This document shows, piece by piece, positions 8,386 to 17,394 of a DNA stretch of 64,000 nucleotides (position 1 is its first letter; every line of letters begins with the position of its first letter). Below the pieces are notes generated by a model. The model was not told the origin of the DNA and made no database searches. It was given only the letters and a program-made list of their open reading frames with translations. This stretch comes from Streptomyces sp. ISL-43 (GTDB lineage: Bacteria > Actinomycetota > Actinomycetes > Streptomycetales > Streptomycetaceae): the NCBI RefSeq assembly GCF_018614195.1, contig NZ_JAGGOT010000002.1, forward strand, positions 1 to 64,000, written 5' to 3'. Both the position numbers and the translations under genes were made by a program.

Positions 8386-9004
8386 GACGGCCGGGAGGGC
8401 GCTCGGCGCGGGTCTGCTCACGTACCTGGAGTCGAAGAAGAACCTGGCGGGCAGCGCCTGCGGCGTGATCGGGGTGGGCCTGACGCTGACCGGGGTGGCC
8501 GGCACGTACTGGCCGGCCGTGATCGCCGGGCTGTACGCGGCGGGCGCGCTCATCGCCCCGCCGGACGTGCCGCCGCCCCCCGCGGTCCCGGAGCCCGCCG
8601 AACAACTGGGCTTCGTACGGGAGGACTTCGCGCGGCTGCGGGAGTACGTCGGCGAGGTGGACCTGCCGTCGGAGCCGGCCGGGGTCCTGGCCGGGCTGCT
8701 GGAGCTGTACGCGGCGATGCTGGAGCCGGGCTGGGTGGCCGGCGTACTGGCCACCGAGCCGGAGGCGGTGCACGCGCTGACGCGGGCGATCCGGACGGAC
8801 GTCCCGGAGTGCGTGGACGCCTACAACCGGACCCGCTGGTGGACCCGGCTCACGGCGGGCGGGGAATCGCCCGAACGCCATCTGGAGCGGCAGCTCTCGC
8901 TGCTGCGCGAGGAGGCGGAACGCGTAACGGCGGGCCTCCGTGAAACGGAGGCCCGCCGTCAGCAGACGCACACGACCTATTTGGAAGGTCGTAGGGAATC
9001 CTAG
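8372..9004 (+). CDS. Small membrane protein closing the TelA operon
   Basis: A 210-residue protein with two adjacent hydrophobic segments near residues 25-65 (ACGVIGVGLTLTGVAGTYW and a following GLYAAGALIAP stretch), a Pro-rich linker and a helical C-terminal half. GTG at 8372 is preceded by GAGGAG and overlaps the VWA gene by 14 bp, so it is translationally coupled. No family was recognised, although its position suggests a membrane subunit of a TelA complex. The final 25 or so codons lie in and beyond a perfect 15-bp hairpin that looks like the operon terminator, so the extreme C-terminus may be a late extension. Confidence 0.75.
   Translation: MATSRTAGRALGAGLLTYLESKKNLAGSACGVIGVGLTLTGVAGTYWPAVIAGLYAAGALIAPPDVPPPPAVPEPAEQLGFVREDFARLREYVGEVDLPSEPAGVLAGLLELYAAMLEPGWVAGVLATEPEAVHALTRAIRTDVPECVDAYNRTRWWTRLTAGGESPERHLERQLSLLREEAERVTAGLRETEARRQQTHTTYLEGRRES
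8927..8959 (+). terminator. Perfect hairpin at the end of the TelA operon
   Basis: Left arm 8927-8941 and right arm 8945-8959 (acggaggcccgccgt) form a perfect 15-bp stem with a GAA loop. It lies inside the last codons of the gene at 8372, 45 bp before its stop codon. Confidence 0.65.
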
Positions 9005-9070
9005 GTCGGGACATCCCGCGTCGTTCCTACGGCCGGGGACAGCCGGCCGCCGGTTCTTGGGGGGCTGGGG

Positions 9071-10912
9071 TCAGCCCAGGCGCTCGACGAGCGCGTCGTA
9101 CTGGTCCCACAGTTCCTTCGGCGTGTGGTCGCCGTAGGTGTTCAGGTGGGCGGGGACCAGCGAGGCCTCGTCGCGCCAGACCTCCTTGTCGACCGTGAGC
9201 AGGAACTCCAGGTCGGCGGCGGGCAGGTCCAGGCCGTCGGTGTCCAGGGACGCGACGGTCGGCAGGATGCCGATGGGGGTTTCGACACCCTCGGCGGTGC
9301 CCTCGAGGCGCTCGACGATCCACTTCAGGACGCGGCTGTTCTCGCCGAAGCCGGGCCACACGAACTTGCCCGCGTCGTTCTTGCGGAACCAGTTCACGTA
9401 GTAGATCTTCGGGAGCTTGGCCTGGTCCTTGCCCTTGGCCACGTCGACCCAGTGCCCCATGTAGTCGCCCATGTTGTAGCCGCAGAACGGCAGCATGGCG
9501 AAGGGGTCGCGGCGCAGCTCGCCGACCTTGCCCTCGGCGGCGGCGGTCTTCTCGGACGCGATGTTCGAGCCGATGAAGACGCCGTGGTTCCAGTCGAAGG
9601 ACTCGGTGACCAGCGGCACGGCGGAGGCGCGGCGGCCGCCGAAGAGGATCGCGGAGATCGGGACGCCCTTGGGGTCCTCCCACTCGGGGGCGATCGTCGG
9701 GCACTGCGAGGCCGGGACGGCGAAGCGGGCGTTGGGGTGGGCCGCCGGGGTCTGCGACTCCGGGGTCCAGGCGTTGCCCTTCCAGTCGACGAGGTGCGCG
9801 GGCGCCTCTTCGGTCATGCCCTCCCACCAGACGTCGGAGCCGTCGGGGGTGAGCGCGACGTTGGTGAAGACGGTGTTGGCGTACATCGTCTTCATGGCGT
9901 TGGCGTTGGTGTGCTCGCCGGTGCCGGGCGCGACGCCGAAGAAGCCGGCCTCGGGGTTGATCGCGTACAGGCGGCCGTCCTCGCCGAAGCGCATCCAGGC
10001 GATGTCGTCGCCGACGGTCTCGACGGTCCAGCCGGGGATCGTGGGCTCCAGCATGGCGAGGTTCGTCTTGCCGCAGGCGGAGGGGAAGGCGGCGGCGATG
10101 TACTTCGACTCGCCCTGCGGCGGGGTGAGCTTGAGGATCAGCATGTGCTCGGCGAGCCAGCCCTCGTCGCGCGCCATGACGGACGCGATGCGCAGCGCGT
10201 AGCACTTCTTGCCGAGCAGGGCGTTGCCGCCGTAGCCCGATCCGTAGGACCAGATCTCGCGGGTCTCGGGGAAGTGCGAGATGTACTTGGTGGTGTTGCA
10301 GGGCCACGGCACGTCGGCCTCGCCCTCGGCGAGCGGAGCACCGAGGGTGTGGACCGCCTTGACGAAGAACCCGTCGGTGCCGAGCTCGTCCAGGACGGGC
10401 TTGCCCATGCGGGTCATGGTGCGCATGGCGACGGCGACGTAGGCGGAGTCGGTGATCTCGACGCCGATCGCGGAGAGTTCGGAGCCGAGCGGGCCCATGC
10501 AGAAGGGGACCACGTACATGGTGCGGCCCTTCATGGAGCCGCGGAAGATGCCGCCCTCTTCGCCCTTGCCGGCGAAGAGCTCCTTCATCTCGGAAGGGGC
10601 CTTCCAGTGGTTGGTCGGGCCCGCGTCCTCCTCCTTCTCGGAGCAGATGAAGGTCCGGTCCTCGACGCGCGCGACGTCGGAGGGGTCGGATGCGGCGTAG
10701 TACGAGTTCGGGCGCTTGGCCGGGTCCAGCTTCTTGAAGGTGCCCTTGGAGACGAGCTCCTCGCACAGGGCCTCGTACTCGGCCTCCGAGCCGTCACACC
10801 AGACGATGCGGTCCGGCTGGGTGAGGGCCGCGATCTCGCCGACCCAGGAGACGAGCTCCTGGTGGTTCGTCGGGACGTCGGAAGTGGTGGGAGCCGCGTT
10901 GTCGCGCGCCAC
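9071..10912 (-). CDS. pckG: Phosphoenolpyruvate carboxykinase (GTP)
   Basis: A 613-residue GTP-dependent PEP carboxykinase, which converts oxaloacetate and GTP to PEP, CO2 and GDP in gluconeogenesis. Visible are the kinase-1 loop [12 protein letters not shown], the kinase-2 segment VGDDIAWM, the reactive-cysteine neighbourhood within PSACGK, and the C-terminal [15 protein letters not shown] block typical of the GTP family. Length is normal for it. The start is GTG, with AAGGAG 6 bases upstream. It is monocistronic and divergent from trhA across about 210 bp. Confidence 0.97.
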   Translation of the reverse strand: MARDNAAPTTSDVPTNHQELVSWVGEIAALTQPDRIVWCDGSEAEYEALCEELVSKGTFKKLDPAKRPNSYYAASDPSDVARVEDRTFICSEKEEDAGPTNHWKAPSEMKELFAGKGEEGGIFRGSMKGRTMYVVPFCMGPLGSELSAIGVEITDSAYVAVAMRTMTRMGKPVLDELGTDGFFVKAVHTLGAPLAEGEADVPWPCNTTKYISHFPETREIWSYGSGYGGNALLGKKCYALRIASVMARDEGWLAEHMLILKLTPPQGESKYIAAAFPSACGKTNLAMLEPTIPGWTVETVGDDIAWMRFGEDGRLYAINPEAGFFGVAPGTGEHTNANAMKTMYANTVFTNVALTPDGSDVWWEGMTEEAPAHLVDWKGNAWTPESQTPAAHPNARFAVPASQCPTIAPEWEDPKGVPISAILFGGRRASAVPLVTESFDWNHGVFIGSNIASEKTAAAEGKVGELRRDPFAMLPFCGYNMGDYMGHWVDVAKGKDQAKLPKIYYVNWFRKNDAGKFVWPGFGENSRVLKWIVERLEGTAEGVETPIGILPTVASLDTDGLDLPAADLEFLLTVDKEVWRDEASLVPAHLNTYGDHTPKELWDQYDALVERLG

Positions 10913-11103
10913 GATTGCTCCTTGTTAATGGTTTCGTTTGGTTTTGTGCCCCGTGGGGGCTGCGACCCGGACGCTTCGCGCTCCGCTCATCCGGTGCCGA
11001 CCGCACTCATCTGATCATCCGGTGCGTGTGCGCATATGTCCAGGGGGCCTCTCACGTGAGCATTGCCACTCCGGTCAATCTTCCGTAAAGCGCACTAACG
11101 GAA

Positions 11104-11121
11104 ACCTACGCAACCGTAGGT
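11104..11121. promoter_or_regulatory. Operator-like palindrome before trhA
   Basis: acctacg / cgtaggt, 7-bp arms with a 4-bp spacer, ends 3 bp before the first possible ATG of trhA. It could bind a dimeric regulator or act as a short hairpin in the leader. Confidence 0.35.
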
Positions 11122-11124
11122 AGC

Positions 11125-11820
11125 ATGGTCGGCATGACTTCTGACGCCGCTGCCGTGGCCGCTCCGGTGGTCGAACCGGCCGATCCGGAGGCCAAGCCGC
11201 TCATGCGCGGCTGGCTGCACACCGGCATGTTCCCCGCCGTGGTGATCGCCGGTCTCGTCCTCATGGCCTTCACCGACTCGACCCGGGCCCGCGTGGCGTG
11301 CGGGGTGTACATCCTCACCGCGTGCCTGCTCTTCGGCGTCAGCGCCGTGTACCACCGCGGTACGTGGGGCCCTCGCGGCGAGGCCGTCCTGCGGCGGCTC
11401 GACCACGCCAACATCTTCCTGATCATCGCGGGCACGTACACACCGCTGACGGTGCTGCTCCTGCCGGATTCCAGCGGGCGGACCCTGCTGTGGGCGGTCT
11501 GGATCGCGGCCGCGGCCGGCATCGCCTTCCGCGTCTTCTGGGTCGGCGCCCCGCGCTGGCTGTACACGCCCTGCTACATCGCGATGGGCTGGGCGGCGGT
11601 CTTCTTCCTCCCCGAGTTCATGCGGACCGGCGGGATCGCGGTCCTGGTGCTCGTCATCGCCGGCGGCCTCCTCTACAGCGCGGGAGGGGTCATCTACGGC
11701 ATGAAGCGACCCAACCCCTCCCCGCGCTTCTTCGGCTTCCACGAGGTCTTCCACTCACTGACGCTCGCCGCGTTCGTGGCCCACTACGTCGGCATCTCGC
11801 TGGCCGCGTACTCGCACTGA
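11125..11820 (+). CDS. trhA: Hemolysin III / TrhA-family membrane protein
   Basis: A 231-residue integral membrane protein of the PAQR-like hemolysin III family, with about seven transmembrane helices. Family residues are visible: SAVYHR after the second helix, RLDHANIFLIIAGTYTP, and the C-terminal HEVFHSLTLAAFVAHY carrying the conserved histidines of the putative metal site. Family members influence membrane lipid state, and true haemolytic activity is doubtful. The start could be the ATG at 11125 or the ATG at 11134; the latter gives the MTSDAA start. A strong terminator follows, shared with the convergent yyaL. Confidence 0.88.
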   Translation: MVGMTSDAAAVAAPVVEPADPEAKPLMRGWLHTGMFPAVVIAGLVLMAFTDSTRARVACGVYILTACLLFGVSAVYHRGTWGPRGEAVLRRLDHANIFLIIAGTYTPLTVLLLPDSSGRTLLWAVWIAAAAGIAFRVFWVGAPRWLYTPCYIAMGWAAVFFLPEFMRTGGIAVLVLVIAGGLLYSAGGVIYGMKRPNPSPRFFGFHEVFHSLTLAAFVAHYVGISLAAYSH

Positions 11821-11844
11821 ACCCGGCGGGGTCCCCGCCGGGTT
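11820..11844. terminator. Bidirectional terminator between trhA and yyaL
   Basis: The arms aacccggcgggg and ccccgccgggtt are perfectly complementary over 12 bp around a single T. It serves convergent genes and gives A- and T-flanked ends on both strands. Confidence 0.75.
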
Positions 11845-11867
11845 GGCCCGCCGCCGCCCCGGACCGG

Positions 11868-13943
<2,076 letters not shown>

Positions 13944-14282
13944 CCCCCCATCCTTGCGCACCCGCCTCCGCCCCGCCCAAGCGCCACGGGGCAGCGCGCG
14001 GGTGGGGCTCTGGAGGAGCAGCGTCGACAGGATGGCCCTCTGGACTCCGGCCGGTCAGGCCCAACCGACCGAGAGAGGCCCCAACAGGACCACCTGGATA
14101 ACGTTGTCCCGGGCCAAGGGGTCAGCTGCCCGCCTCCACGGGATACAACGTCTCCGCCCCCGAAAGGGTCGGCAACGGGTCGCACTACCGCCTCGTGCCA
14201 GCCGTCGTGTCCGGGTTCCCGCAGGCACTCGACAGAGTCCCGAGGGGGCCCGTGTACCTGGGCTCACCCCAGAGGCCGCGCC
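13944..14282. other. Non-coding stretch upstream of chimeric yyaL
   Basis: About 340 bp inside the element with no convincing gene; frames across it lack ribosome binding sites and family likeness. It lies directly upstream of the element-borne yyaL start and must contain the promoter that now drives the chimeric gene, unless transcription reads through from the minus-strand cluster at 14283-15176. Confidence 0.5.
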
Positions 14283-14555
14283 TTAGCGCCCCGATGTGCC
14301 CAATGCCCAGGAGCGCCCAGGCTCCGCAGTGGGTTCGTTCTGTCCGGCGGGCAACAAGGGGCACTGCCACTTCGGGACTCCCGTTCCTGGTAGCACCACT
14401 TCGAGCATGTGCCGAAGCGTCCGGACGCTGACACCGACCCGTACGGCGATCTCCTCGTGCGTCTCACCGTCCGCCAGGCGCTGCCGGAGCTTCAGTTCAT
14501 GGCTCCCGATGTACTGGCGCGCCTCCCACGCCTCCCGCGCGCTGAGCCTGGCCAT
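14283..14555 (-). CDS. Small helix-turn-helix-like protein
   Basis: A 90-residue protein whose first 55 residues look like a sigma-region-4 or resolvase-type helix-turn-helix: LRQRLADGETHEEIAVRVGVSVRTLRHML, split as a first helix, turn and recognition helix. The C-terminal 35 residues are Pro/Gly-rich and probably disordered. The ATG at 14555 has GGAGG about 9 bases upstream, which supports translation. It overlaps the previous gene by 59 bp and is the last gene of the minus-strand cluster that starts with the ATPase at 15176. It may regulate the element or the chimeric yyaL downstream; this is inference. Confidence 0.55.
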   Translation of the reverse strand: MARLSAREAWEARQYIGSHELKLRQRLADGETHEEIAVRVGVSVRTLRHMLEVVLPGTGVPKWQCPLLPAGQNEPTAEPGRSWALGTSGR

Positions 14556-14772
14556 TCGTCACCGCCTCCGCTGACGGGTCAAGACTTGCCGCCACTGCCG
14601 TCAGCAGGCCCGGAAGCGCCTGGATGACAGCAGCGGTCAGTTCGTCGTCCGCTCGTACGCCTGCCGTCTGACTGAGGTCCGGGGTAGGGCCGAACCGGCG
14701 GGCCAGGATGCGCGTGAGTCCCTCATCGAGGAACGCACGCTCCTTGGGGCCCCACTCCGGGACAGTGCTCAC
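14497..14772 (-). CDS. Small hypothetical protein, 91 aa
   Basis: A 91-residue acidic, helical protein of unknown family. The GTG at 14772 overlaps the TGA of the upstream ATPase gene (GTGA), so it is translationally coupled to it. The first 70 residues (KERAFLDEGLTRILARRFG and ELTAAVIQALPGLLTAV) form plausible amphipathic helices. The last 20 residues are read from DNA that also encodes the start of the helix-turn-helix gene in another frame, so this end is the weaker part. Confidence 0.5.
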   Translation of the reverse strand: MSTVPEWGPKERAFLDEGLTRILARRFGPTPDLSQTAGVRADDELTAAVIQALPGLLTAVAASLDPSAEAVTNGQAQRAGGVGGAPVHREP

Positions 14773-15176
14773 ATTCGCTCCGCCGCGAGCTCAACCCAAA
14801 CCGTCTTGCCGACGACCCGGTCGGTCACTCCCCAATCGGCGGCGAATGCCGTGATGAGCTGCAACCCGTAGCCGCTCTCCCCGGCGCCGGACGACTGGAT
14901 ACGCGGGAGCCTCTCGCCCCGCGCGTCCGTTACCTCCAGACGGAGAACGTCACCGGACATGGCCATGCACAGCTCGAAGTCACGCCCGGAAACGTGCCCG
15001 TGCCGCACGGCGTTCGACGCCAGTTCCGCAATGACCAGCCCGGCCGTATCCGAGGCGTCAGAGCCAAGGGGAATGCCCCAGTCAGCCAACTCGATCAGCG
15101 CAAACTGCCGGGCGAGGCGGGCACCCCGCGCGGTCGCGCTGAATCGCTGAGCAAAGCCCGTACCAGCGGCAGTCAT
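14769..15176 (-). CDS. RsbW-like ATP-binding protein (HATPase, anti-sigma kinase fold)
   Basis: A 135-residue GHKL-type ATPase of the RsbW/SpoIIAB-like class abundant in Streptomyces. Visible motifs are the N box VIAELASNAVRHG, the G1-like DARGERLP, and G2 GYGLQLITAFAADWGV. The ATG at 15176 is chosen because GAGGGGG precedes it; the frame extends further but the domain starts here. Family members bind and sometimes phosphorylate anti-sigma antagonists. Those associated with WhiJ-type regulators probably act in developmental or stress control. It heads a three-gene minus-strand cluster and is divergent from the DUF6879/XRE genes across a shared operator region. Confidence 0.8.
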   Translation of the reverse strand: MTAAGTGFAQRFSATARGARLARQFALIELADWGIPLGSDASDTAGLVIAELASNAVRHGHVSGRDFELCMAMSGDVLRLEVTDARGERLPRIQSSGAGESGYGLQLITAFAADWGVTDRVVGKTVWVELAAERM

Positions 15177-15244
15177 GGAGCCGTCCCCCTCACGTGGTCC
15201 GATGCCGAACACGCTAGGGAGACTGGTCTCACACACTCAAGGAA

Positions 15245-15325
15245 CTTGCATGAGCTTGCACACCAATTTGCTTGGTCTATACGGGTATTGACGCTGCTGC
15301 GACAGGTCAGCCAAGCTCGTGCAAG
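15245..15325. promoter_or_regulatory. Divergent promoter with inverted CTTGC-type operator
   Basis: cttgcatgagcttg (15245-15258) and caagctcgtgcaag (15312-15325) are inverted copies with 13 of 14 bases matching, and further ttgctt / aagcaag half-sites lie between and after them. A promoter-like TTGCAC, 16 bp, TATACG (15256-15283) on the plus strand overlaps the first arm. The adjacent XRE/DUF5753 regulator is the natural candidate to bind here. Confidence 0.55.
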
Positions 15326-15357
15326 CCCAAGCAAGCACCTCGACCAGGGAGCCGGCC

Positions 15358-15612
15358 ATGGCCGTAGAGTTCGTGGGAATCGACCCCAACACCGACCGGG
15401 ATCACTGCCCCACCGTATGGGCCGACACGGAAGCTCAGGAGATCCTTTTGCAGGGGTGGAAGCCGAGTCCCGAGACTCAGACCGAGTGCGAGGAAAACAG
15501 CCCAGCGAACGGCTCCGTACCGGAGGGTGAAGCCATCGTCAGGATTCCCGCCCGGATGATTCCGATGATCAGGGAGGCGTGCGATGCCGTCGAGCGTGCC
15601 CAGCTTCGCTGA
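15358..15612 (+). CDS. Small hypothetical protein paired with DUF6879
   Basis: An 84-residue acidic protein (starting MAVEFVGIDP) of a type often found beside DUF6879 genes in Streptomyces; no function is known. GGGAG lies 6 bases before the ATG at 15358. The middle (EAQEILLQGWKPSPETQTEC) and the C-terminal RIPARMIPMIREACDAVE suggest a small beta/alpha fold. It overlaps the DUF6879 gene by 29 bp, consistent with an operon of three genes ending in the XRE regulator. Confidence 0.7.
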   Translation: MAVEFVGIDPNTDRDHCPTVWADTEAQEILLQGWKPSPETQTECEENSPANGSVPEGEAIVRIPARMIPMIREACDAVERAQLR

Positions 15613-16099
15613 GCTGCTTGGCCGGTGCGAACGATCCGCCGTTCACCTGGAGTTGCGCGACTCCTACATGCCGACGGACAGGTTCGAGGCGTGGAAGCGG
15701 GGCGAGCGGATCAGGTGGGACGACCGCGCATCCTGGTGGCACCCCTACGATCAATTGATCATGGACACCGTGACTCGGGGCGTGTCGATCCGCAGGGCCC
15801 GGGTGGTCTCCGAACCCGTGTCCGAGTACATCCGGTGGGAGCACTACGTCACTCACGCCAACGTCACAGCGGGTGAAGAGGTGCGGTGGCTGCCACGCCG
15901 ACGCGCTACGGGCATCCCCCTGCCAGGGAATGACTTCTGGCTCTTCGACGGCACGTTGCTCCGGGTCCACCACTTTTCCGGTGACGGTGTGGTGGTCGAG
16001 GATGAGATCACGGACGACCCAACGACAGTGAAGCTGTGCTCCACCGCCTTCGAGGCGGTCTGGGAGCAAGCGCTCCCGCATCACCTGTACGAAATCTGA
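15584..16099 (+). CDS. DUF6879 family protein
   Basis: A 171-residue protein of the DUF6879 family, recognisable from LELRDSYMP near the N-terminus, the WHPYDQLIMDTVTRGV region with its Arg-rich GVSIRRARVVSEP, SEYIRWEHYVT, and the C-terminal FEAVWEQALPH. The family occurs next to XRE/DUF5753 regulators, in the place where DUF397 proteins are found in WhiJ-type modules; whether it is a toxin or a regulatory partner is unresolved. The ATG at 15584 has GGGAGG 7 bases upstream and overlaps the preceding gene. Confidence 0.8.
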   Translation: MPSSVPSFAELLGRCERSAVHLELRDSYMPTDRFEAWKRGERIRWDDRASWWHPYDQLIMDTVTRGVSIRRARVVSEPVSEYIRWEHYVTHANVTAGEEVRWLPRRRATGIPLPGNDFWLFDGTLLRVHHFSGDGVVVEDEITDDPTTVKLCSTAFEAVWEQALPHHLYEI

Positions 16100-16113
16100 C
16101 GAAGGCCGGCTCC

Positions 16114-16962
16114 TTGCCCCCCCATCCCTCTTCGAATGTCCAGAAGGCCCGCGAGGATCTGGCGAGTCGCCTGCGCGAGATCCGGAAGGACGCGAGGATC
16201 ACCGGACGGGAGCTGGCCGTCCGGTGCGGCTGGTCGGAGTCGAAGTCCTCCCGCATCGAGCACGCCAAGACGCCACCCTCGGACGCGGACATTCGGGCGT
16301 GGTGCCGAGCCTGCGGCGGTGACGACCAAATCTCCGACTTGATCGCGGCGAACAGGCAGTCTGACGACGCACACGTCCAGTGGAAACGACTCCAGCGGAG
16401 CGGGCTCCGCCGCCTGCAAGAGTCCACAGAGGACCTCTACCGGCAGACCCGCATATTCCGGGTCTACGTCTCGGACGTGATCCCTGGCTTTCTCCAGACA
16501 CCCGGATACGCCACCGCGCTGCTGTCCTCCATCGCGGACTTCCGGGGGACCCCGGACGACGTGAGCGATGCCGTAGCGGCGCGCATGCGGCGCAACGCGG
16601 TGGTGAGAAACAGCGCTCACCAATTCTCCTTCGTGCTGGAGGAGTCGGTGTTGCGGTACCGACTGTGCAGCGCCGAGACCATGGCGGCACAGCTTGGCCA
16701 CTTGCTCGGAGCCATGGACCTTCCGAACGTCGCCGTGGGCATCATCGGGTTCTCGGCGCAACGGACCGTGTGGCCCATGCCAACCTTCACGATCTTCGAC
16801 GACACCAGGGTTCACGCCGACTCTCTGGACGCTGCCTCCACGCTCACCCAGCCGAGCCAAGTCGAGCTATACACCCGAGCTTTCGATCGGCTCTCGCACG
16901 GCGCGACTCGGAGCGCGGCGACGCGTTCCCTCATCGCAAGTGCACTGGCAGCCCTGGACTGA
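16114..16962 (+). CDS. XRE regulator with DUF5753 (Scr1 antitoxin-like)
   Basis: About 282 residues: an N-terminal Xre helix-turn-helix (LREIRKDARITGRELAVR then SESKSSRIEHAK) and a C-terminal DUF5753 domain (YVSDVIPGFLQTPGYA, SFVLEESVLRYR, and AQLGHLLGAMDLPNVAVGI). This architecture is called Scr1-family antitoxin-like and is widespread in Streptomyces with small DUF397 or DUF6879 partners. TTG at 16114 is the preferred start (AAGG about 8 bases upstream); upstream in-frame sequence overlaps DUF6879 coding sequence and is unlikely. It probably represses its own cluster through the inverted repeats near 15245-15325. Confidence 0.85.
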   Translation: MPPHPSSNVQKAREDLASRLREIRKDARITGRELAVRCGWSESKSSRIEHAKTPPSDADIRAWCRACGGDDQISDLIAANRQSDDAHVQWKRLQRSGLRRLQESTEDLYRQTRIFRVYVSDVIPGFLQTPGYATALLSSIADFRGTPDDVSDAVAARMRRNAVVRNSAHQFSFVLEESVLRYRLCSAETMAAQLGHLLGAMDLPNVAVGIIGFSAQRTVWPMPTFTIFDDTRVHADSLDAASTLTQPSQVELYTRAFDRLSHGATRSAATRSLIASALAALD

Positions 16963-17394
16963 ACGATAGCCGTGACGCCAGGTCGTTTGTCTGGGCTCTC
17001 CCTTCGGGACACGTTGACACCAATTTCCGGGCGCTTACGACCCCCTCAGCGGCCCCTATCTGACGCATCCGAAGCGGGGTTTCCCCAGTCGCCCCAGGGG
17101 GCGCGTACCCAAAAATGGAGCCGAACCCAGCGCGCGTTCCCCGAGCTGGGGACGGGATCGCCACGAGGAACGCGCAGGAACTTCCGGGCCGCCCCCGCTC
17201 GCCGTGAGAGCGGCGGGAAGCGCGAGCGGTCACGGAGTGATGAAGTGGCCCTGAATCCGGGTTACCTCTTATAGATGGTGTTTTTAGTTCTATGCATGGA
17301 ATAGAAGCAAACCGTCATTCCGTCACTTCGTCACCACGTCGAGAGGCAGGGGGCCCGTCCGCCGGGCCCTAAGGCCTGGCCTTCCGCTTCGAAC
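16963..17394. other. Intergenic region between XRE gene and serine recombinase
   Basis: About 430 bp between convergent genes. No gene is supported. It has a locally A+T-rich patch (about 17265-17310), unusual for this genome, and ends in a hairpin beside the recombinase stop codon. Confidence 0.5.
17351..17369 (-). terminator. Hairpin downstream of the recombinase gene
   Basis: gggcccg / cgggccc with a 5-bp loop lies about 25 bp beyond the recombinase stop codon. Confidence 0.4.

Noticed and set aside
9125..11014. 629-codon open frame opposite pckG
   Set aside because: Antisense shadow of a gene that is unmistakable on the other strand.
16963..17280. Short frames between the XRE gene and the recombinase
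   Set aside because: Compositionally random, no start signals; treated as intergenic.
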